The translations under genes were made by a program, and so were the position numbers. The notes beneath the pieces are model-generated. The model did no database searches. It was given only the letters and a program-made list of their open reading frames with translations, and had not been told where the DNA came from. This document shows, piece after piece, positions 61,051 to 64,000 of a DNA stretch of 64,000 nt (position 1 is the first letter of the stretch; the number at the start of each line of letters is the position of its first letter). This stretch comes from an uncultured Bacteroidales bacterium. GTDB lineage: Bacteria > Bacteroidota > Bacteroidia > Bacteroidales > P3. The stretch is taken from positions 1 through 64,000 of the forward strand of contig CASEWE010000015.1 of NCBI GenBank assembly GCA_949291555.1, given 5' to 3'.

Positions 61051-63084
61051 CTAAAAACGGCAACGCAAATGCACGCGGTAATGCGCCAGCGGCATCGGGT
61101 AATTCAGCACTACCTGGTAGGCTTCGCCCGTGAAATTCAACCACTCGACCCCCGCTTCCATGCCCGTTCCGCGCACCTCGAAGCGGAAATTCAAGCCAAG
61201 CCCGTGTTCCGCATAGGGCTCCAGAAGGTTTTCGGGAATGTTCTCGTTGAGCGCGTACCGGCTCCCGCAAAACATGAGCCGGTAACTCAGCTCGCCATAA
61301 GGGAAGCCCAAGGAAACGACGGCCGAACCCGAATGCTCGGGCGTATAGGCTATCCGGTGACCGTATGTCCCATTTCCCGGATCGGTCCTGTCCAAAGCCT
61401 CCTGCCAAGTGTATGATACCTGCAGGTCGAAACGGAAGCGGGAAAGCAGGCCCGTTTTCCCGAACGCGGAACCGGTCTTCAGGCTGGCATCGACCCCTGT
61501 TATGCCGACCCTGTCCACGTTCATCATGCTCCATACGAAAAGATTGGTGGTCGGATAGGCCACAATCTTGTCTTCGACCCAGTTCCGGTAAAAATCCACC
61601 GAAGCCTCCAACATCCAGATCCGCCCAGGCAAAGAAAGCGAAAAACTGCTTCCCGCATCTATCTGGCGAGCCTTCTCGGGCAACAATCCCGTATTCCCCA
61701 CCCGGGAATAATACAAATCGTTGAAAGTAGGCATCCGGAAAATGTCTTTATAAAAGACACGGAGGCTCCAGATCCGTTTTCCCAAGGGAAAGACCGCCAC
61801 GGACGCGAAAGGGCTGAACCTTGCCTTCTCCCCCGGCGAGTTTCCGGATCGAACCCGGTCGAAAAAAGCCGAAGTCAAGCCGCTGAGCATGGCTTCCCCG
61901 TAACGGTGCTTGTACTTGACGGCCACATTGAACCAAATCGAAGTCCGGTCGGGGAACGGGAAGCCGCGCACGTTCGAAGCCAAGGAATTGAAAGCCGCAT
62001 CGAAGGCGCCCCCTATCTCAAGCCCCTTCACCGGCGGCTGGTAAAGGGTGGAGGAGCTGGCATAAACCTCGTTCTGCCGGTAACGCTCGTCCACTGCCTG
62101 GCTCGCAAGGCTTTCGGGGTCGCGGAAACGGTTGTAACGGAAGTTGTACTTGAGCACGTTCTTCTGGCTCCATCCCGGGGCTATCTGCCAAGCATGCTTC
62201 ATCACCCCGAAGAAATCCTGGTCTTCCAACCGCTGGGCGCTGGCCTTGTAATAATAAATGACCGCTCCCGGCAAGCCCCGTTCGCTCCCGTAATAAAACA
62301 GTTTCAAGTCTATCCGATGCTTGTCCGAAAGCAGCGCGAAAAAGTTCAGTTCCGCGTTGCCGCCCTTCACATCGGTGTTTTCCCGGCGCAAGTACCGTGG
62401 CTCCCCTCCCCGGTCGAACAGGAACGGGTAATCGCCCTTCACGTAATCGAAACGCGCGCTGGCGCTGAACCCGAAATTCTTCCCGATCCGCTTCCGCATC
62501 GCAAACGAAGGGGAAAGGAACAGGAACGACCCGAAGTCGAAACCGGCGGAAAAAGGCGCTATGCTGTCGAGGTCGGCCAAAGAGACGGTTTCTATCTGCA
62601 AAAGCGCGGCCGAGGAAAAATTACGAGCCGGCTGGAATATGCTGGAACTTTGCCCGTTGTACAGGCTCATGGTCCTCACCTGGTCCAAGTACAGCTTTCC
62701 CAAATCGATCTGCCCGTTCTGGGCATCGGAAAGCAAGACCCCATCGTAGGACACGGCCGTGTGCGAGGCGCCCAATGAACGGACGGAAACCGTCTTCATT
62801 CCCCCTACCCCTCCGTAGTCTTTCACTTGCGCCCCGGCGAAATTCTTCACGGCATCCCCTACCCGGAGGGCATTCATCCGGCGGAAATCCTCCACGGAAA
62901 ACGCCTGCATGGGCGTAAGCGGGTTTTCCGATCGCTTCGCGGCCCGCGTTCCCCTCACTTCTACCGGCTTAAGGTACTGCAAGCTGTCCAATGGCCGCTG
63001 CGCCCGGAGCCCCTGCAGCGCGGAAAAGAAAGCCAAGAGCCCCCAAAAGACAACGAATACCGAAAACGGAACCTGTTTTTCCAT
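61051..63084 (-). CDS. btuB: BtuB-like TonB-dependent outer membrane receptor
   Basis: 677 residues from the ATG at 63084, with a signal peptide (VFVVFWGLLAFFSALQGLRA). The plug domain (about 30-150) has VRGTRAAKRSENPLTPMQAF, DAVKNFAGAQVKDYGGVGGM and KTVSVRSLGASHTAVSYDG. The 22-strand barrel follows and ends in aromatic F (RVHLRCRF). The plug region closely resembles Bacteroidetes cobalamin receptors, and the BtuG-like gene downstream supports that substrate. I find no cobalamin riboswitch in the leader. Confidence 0.88.
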   Translation of the reverse strand: MEKQVPFSVFVVFWGLLAFFSALQGLRAQRPLDSLQYLKPVEVRGTRAAKRSENPLTPMQAFSVEDFRRMNALRVGDAVKNFAGAQVKDYGGVGGMKTVSVRSLGASHTAVSYDGVLLSDAQNGQIDLGKLYLDQVRTMSLYNGQSSSIFQPARNFSSAALLQIETVSLADLDSIAPFSAGFDFGSFLFLSPSFAMRKRIGKNFGFSASARFDYVKGDYPFLFDRGGEPRYLRRENTDVKGGNAELNFFALLSDKHRIDLKLFYYGSERGLPGAVIYYYKASAQRLEDQDFFGVMKHAWQIAPGWSQKNVLKYNFRYNRFRDPESLASQAVDERYRQNEVYASSSTLYQPPVKGLEIGGAFDAAFNSLASNVRGFPFPDRTSIWFNVAVKYKHRYGEAMLSGLTSAFFDRVRSGNSPGEKARFSPFASVAVFPLGKRIWSLRVFYKDIFRMPTFNDLYYSRVGNTGLLPEKARQIDAGSSFSLSLPGRIWMLEASVDFYRNWVEDKIVAYPTTNLFVWSMMNVDRVGITGVDASLKTGSAFGKTGLLSRFRFDLQVSYTWQEALDRTDPGNGTYGHRIAYTPEHSGSAVVSLGFPYGELSYRLMFCGSRYALNENIPENLLEPYAEHGLGLNFRFEVRGTGMEAGVEWLNFTGEAYQVVLNYPMPLAHYRVHLRCRF

Positions 63085-63272
63085 ACCTGTCCACGATAGG
63101 ATGCCTCCCTTTTCCCCGAGGGCCTGCACGGCTGCCCTGGGACAGGGCCTGTCTTCCCGGGAGGGGAAAAAGCAAAATTAAGTCCCCCTTTCCAATATGT
63201 AAAGGAAACGGACGGGCCTCCCTTCAACACGTTTTCCACTTTTTGGCGCAAACAGCGACCGAAGCGGCTCCT

Positions 63273-63388
63273 CGCCGAGGCCGGACGAAGGGAGCACCGC
63301 GGAACCGGGCCGCCCGCCTGCCGGCAATATCCATCGGGACCTCGCCGCGCCGAGGCCGGACGAAGGGAGTAGCAAGCCACGGAACCGG
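63273..63388. repeat. Two copies of a GC-rich repeat upstream of the btuB-like gene
   Basis: A 22-base sequence starting CGCCGAGGCCGGACGAAGGG occurs at 63273-63294 and identically at 63348-63369. Each is followed a few bases later by GGAACCGG (63301-63308 and 63381-63388) and then CCGCC. Around the first copy CCTCG and CGAGG form a short hairpin. The units differ in their linkers, so they behave as dispersed repeats rather than a recent tandem duplication. Confidence 0.75.
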
Positions 63389-63481
63389 ACCGCCAGCCGG
63401 ATAGCGCCCGGCTTTTTCCCGTAACCAGCGCATCCGTCTATCATAAAAACGGCATCCATCCAACATAAAACCCACATATTA

Positions 63482-63510
63482 TTAAATAGGTATAATAATT
63501 AAATAGGTAT
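63482..63510. repeat. AT-rich direct repeats TTAAATAGGTAT
   Basis: TTAAATAGGTAT at 63482-63493 and 63499-63510 (17-base period). A related TTAGGTATAAT follows at 63630-63640 near the nuoA start. They could be regulator sites in the divergent region. Confidence 0.65.
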
Positions 63511-63524
63511 CAACTGAAAACCGG

Positions 63525-63553
63525 TTGAAAACTTTGGCATCGAAATATTTTTG
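63525..63553 (+). promoter_or_regulatory. Promoter of the nuo operon
   Basis: TTG (63525-63527), an 18-base spacer and TATTTTTG (63546-63553) fit the -33/-7 pattern, leaving a leader of about 95 bases before nuoA. Confidence 0.55.
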
Positions 63554-63629
63554 TTTTCGCTTACATTGCCGAAATTTGCCGCGTTGCACTTGCACACCCT
63601 TATAAAATACTGATTTTAAATAAATTATC

Positions 63630-63653
63630 TTAGGTATAATTATAAAAACCTAA
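63630..63653 (+). promoter_or_regulatory. Hairpin next to the nuoA start codon
   Basis: TTAGGT (63630-63635) can pair with ACCTAA (63648-63653), which ends two bases before the nuoA ATG. It might hide the ribosome entry site. Confidence 0.4.
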
Positions 63654-63655
63654 TA

Positions 63656-64000
63656 ATGAATAATTTGCTCTTACTGCTCGTGGTCATGCTGACCGCCATC
63701 GCATTGGTTTTCGCCGGTTGGGGAATCGGGGCCTGGATCAGCCCCCGATCGTACAATCCGCTCAAGGAAGAGGCCTACGAATGCGGTGTACCCACCCGAG
63801 GCCGGAGCTGGATGCAATTCAAGGCAGGCTACTACCTCTTCGCCATTCTCTTCCTGATGTTCGACGTGGAAGCCGTCTTCCTTTTCCCGTGGGCGGTCGT
63901 TGTCCGGGAAATGGGCATAAACGGCCTGCTCAGCGTCTTGTTCTTTTTGGTAGTTCTCATCTTAGGCCTTGCTTACGCATGGAAGAAAGGAGCGCTCGAA
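63656..64000 (+). CDS. nuoA: NADH-quinone oxidoreductase subunit A (partial)
   Basis: First 115 residues, running off the window end after the family ending AYAWKKGALE. Three membrane helices: LLLLLVVMLTAIALVFAGWG, YYLFAILFLMFDVEAVFLFPW and LLSVLFFLVVLILGLAYAW. The conserved loop EEAYECGVPTRGRSW and the FDVEAVFLFPWAV segment are diagnostic. Subunit A is the first gene of most bacterial complex I operons, so nuoB and others should follow to the right. ATG at 63656. Confidence 0.96.
   Translation, partial: MNNLLLLLVVMLTAIALVFAGWGIGAWISPRSYNPLKEEAYECGVPTRGRSWMQFKAGYYLFAILFLMFDVEAVFLFPWAVVVREMGINGLLSVLFFLVVLILGLAYAWKKGALE

Larger units (their letters stand above)
63085..63655. other. Divergent region between the btuB-like gene and nuoA
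   Basis: 571 bases. The left half is GC-rich with repeated units (63273-63388). The right half, from about 63420, is strikingly AT-rich with direct repeats, a promoter and a leader hairpin for nuoA. No gene or cobalamin riboswitch is seen. Confidence 0.6.

Noticed and set aside
63085..63480. Cobalamin riboswitch upstream of the btuB-like gene
   Set aside because: No B12-box-like sequence or conserved core was found by eye; only GC-rich repeats.

Overview
The window reads as ordinary chromosome of a GC-rich member of the Bacteroidetes, most likely order Bacteroidales. The evidence is: promoter -7 boxes of the form TAnnTTTG; Bacteroidetes-type families (DUF3822, DUF4293, RelA/SpoT next to a small phosphodiesterase, a FloA/NfeD pair, exported lipoproteins with a very early Cys); a protein with a gliding-motility/T9SS type B C-terminal domain; and a BtuB/BtuG-like corrinoid uptake pair. 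I cannot name the genus from the sequence alone. There are about 54 protein genes, no rRNA, no tRNA that I can support, no CRISPR array and no transposase.

Layout. 1-100: one copy of a palindromic repeat. 113-7274 (minus): complete phosphate regulon, pstS-pstC-pstA-pstB-phoU-phoB-phoR, with a tandem 11-bp repeat resembling a Pho box in front of pstS. 7598-10879 (minus): prmC, then groES-groEL. 11517-18306 (minus): hutH, hisS, rnhB, purQ, arcA and an unknown lipoprotein. 18641-20850 (plus): unknown membrane-anchored protein, DUF3822, rsmD. 21061-27042 (minus): heavy-metal-type permease, truA, floA, nfeD, two TPM-domain proteins and lemA. 27604-33548: accessory stretch with an exported flavodoxin, a zinc alcohol dehydrogenase, a TIGR04076 protein, an exported metallo-beta-lactamase-fold protein, a second and larger copy of the palindromic repeat, and an S41 peptidase lipoprotein. 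33668-43572 (minus): htpG, a broken AraC gene, an exported alpha/beta hydrolase, an intact AraC regulator, a membrane protein, an M28 peptidase and a LytS/LytTR two-component pair. 43963-54905 (plus): hsp20, ispH, recF, DUF721, DUF4293, phosphodiesterase, relA/spoT, ackA, lpdA, rfbC and a lytic transglycosylase. 54935-63084 (minus): btuB-like receptor, btuG-like surface propeller and a 1564-residue T9SS-type protein. 63656-end: start of the nuo (complex I) operon.

How parts work together. The pst/pho block is a self-contained phosphate sensing and uptake unit. The btuB-btuG block should capture and import corrinoids, with the giant secreted protein as an unexplained third member. RelA/SpoT, the two chaperone systems (GroESL, HtpG) and Hsp20 give stress functions.

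The most unusual structure is the repeat family at 1-100 and 31559-31748. It is built from a 59-base module X and a roughly 24-base module Y. Each module folds as a hairpin, and between the two loci the stems differ by paired substitutions. Two of the three full X copies place a perfect TTTG-N19-TATCTTTG promoter on the minus strand, so the element may act as a dispersed promoter/hairpin cassette.
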